Positions 25,797 to 26,417 of a stretch of 26,417 bases of DNA are shown here, piece by piece. The stretch is taken from positions 28,424-54,840 of the forward strand of contig DJYW01000024.1 of assembly GCA_002450255.1 (NCBI GenBank), given 5' to 3'. The notes beneath the pieces were generated by a model. It searched no databases and was not told the origin of the DNA. It worked only from the letters and a program-made list of their open reading frames with translations. The stretch comes from Gammaproteobacteria bacterium UBA6968. GTDB lineage: Bacteria > Pseudomonadota > Gammaproteobacteria > Pseudomonadales > Azotimanducaceae. How positions within the stretch are numbered: the stretch's first letter is position 1; each line of letters begins with the position of its first letter. Both the position numbers and the translations under genes were made by a program.

Positions 25797-26303
25797 TCAT
25801 TCCTGATCAGCCATCAGAGCCAACGATAGCTGAGTGCTGACTCGGAGATATTCGTAAATCTCAGTATAAGCATCTTCGTCTTGCTCTTCTTCGTCCACTT
25901 CCATCGCAGCCAATGCAGCCAGGTCTTTGAGAACCTCTTGAACATCGACAGGCAATTCCGCGCGGGCGCCCTGCAAACCTCCGGCAAAGCCGCTTAAAAA
26001 ACCACCGCACCATGCAGCCAATGACTCTACTCTGTCACGCATGGCATGATCGTCAGCCACGACCAAGAGTTTAAAACCGAGGTCTTCATCGAAGAGGTTG
26101 GTCAGAGAAGCGTTTATGAACTGCCGTAAAGCCAAGCCGTCTGTCAGTGCATCCGTACCCACGAGGTCAATAAACGCTTCTATAGGGAATTCATTTTCTG
26201 GTTGATTCGCTGCGGCGCAAGCCATCCCGCAGGTTAATCCGTGCAGTTCATCTGCAGGCAACAGAGACGTCGCCTGTTGGGCCAAAGACTCTAAATCATC
26301 CAT
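25797..26303 (-). CDS. ygfB: YgfB/UPF0149 family protein
   Basis: This 168-residue acidic protein has the UPF0149 features ELHGLTCGMACA near 19-30, WCGGFLSGFAGGL near 98-110 and a C-terminal EDAYTEIYEYLRVSTQLSL. YgfB in Pseudomonas aeruginosa is known to influence beta-lactam resistance through regulation; the general biochemical role is unclear. The ATG at 26303 has a GGAGAG ribosome site. In many Gammaproteobacteria ygfB is followed by pepP, ubiH and ubiI; here ubiI follows directly after 134 bp that contain no gene. The 114 bp beyond its start to the window end show no gene. Confidence 0.93.
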   Translation of the reverse strand: MDDLESLAQQATSLLPADELHGLTCGMACAAANQPENEFPIEAFIDLVGTDALTDGLALRQFINASLTNLFDEDLGFKLLVVADDHAMRDRVESLAAWCGGFLSGFAGGLQGARAELPVDVQEVLKDLAALAAMEVDEEEQDEDAYTEIYEYLRVSTQLSLALMADQE

Positions 26304-26417
26304 TCAAGGACTCTCCGAAGGAAAACGCATACGCCACCGTTTTGCCGCCTGAGTCAACTGCGTGGAATGCGGCCTAAGACACAATTGCAGCGAATTATTC
26401 AGCCATCTTGCAACGAT

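Overview
This window reads as a chromosomal segment of a gammaproteobacterium with about 50-55% GC. It carries ubiI and ygfB beside the glycine cleavage genes, and rppH-ptsP beside lgt-thyA-folA. Both neighbourhoods are familiar from Pseudomonas and enteric genomes. ArgA and ArgE together point to the linear arginine pathway. Fatty-acid elongation uses FabV, the NADH-dependent enoyl reductase. The glycine dehydrogenase P-protein is split in two. I cannot name a genus; a marine or environmental relative of Pseudomonas-like lineages is my guess. I saw no tRNA, rRNA, CRISPR array, IS element, integrase or phage gene. The window is mostly core metabolism.

Layout. Positions 1-300 hold a short tandem repeat, a possible C-terminal gene fragment and the upstream region of argE. 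argE, argA (ATGA overlap) and ilvD run on the + strand at 301-4489. A small CXXC-CXXC open frame follows, then paired hairpins. On the - strand from 12482 down to 4842 lie lgt, thyA, folA, an NAD-kinase-like gene, fabV, hemE and a predicted serine-protease lipoprotein. Two + strand genes, an NRDE/TANGO2-like gene and a degenerate short-chain dehydrogenase (12704-14272), split the conserved rppH-ptsP/lgt-thyA-folA block. ptsP and rppH continue on the - strand to 17077. A large YyaL-like gene is on the + strand (17329-19395). From 26303 down to 19423 on the - strand lie ygfB, ubiI, gcvT, gcvH, a 506-bp non-coding gap, gcvPA and gcvPB.

How the genes work together. thyA, folA and gcvTHP share the one-carbon folate pool: ThyA makes dihydrofolate, FolA reduces it, and the glycine cleavage system charges tetrahydrofolate. 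argE/argA serve arginine synthesis, and ilvD serves branched-chain amino acids. ptsP and rppH are regulatory: nitrogen phosphotransferase signalling and mRNA 5'-end processing. lgt lipidates prolipoproteins, one of which may be the protease-like protein encoded here.

The points most worth a second look are: (1) a subtilisin-fold lipoprotein that keeps its His and Ser but has Gly where the catalytic Asp should be; (2) an unrecognised 80-residue CXXC-CXXC frame after ilvD; (3) a YyaL-family protein whose CXXC has become SQIC; (4) an SDR lacking the Ser-Tyr-Lys catalytic set; and (5) the unusual gap inside the glycine cleavage cluster, with an 8-bp direct repeat at 21-bp spacing and several palindromes. 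I did not find a clear multi-gene novel system.
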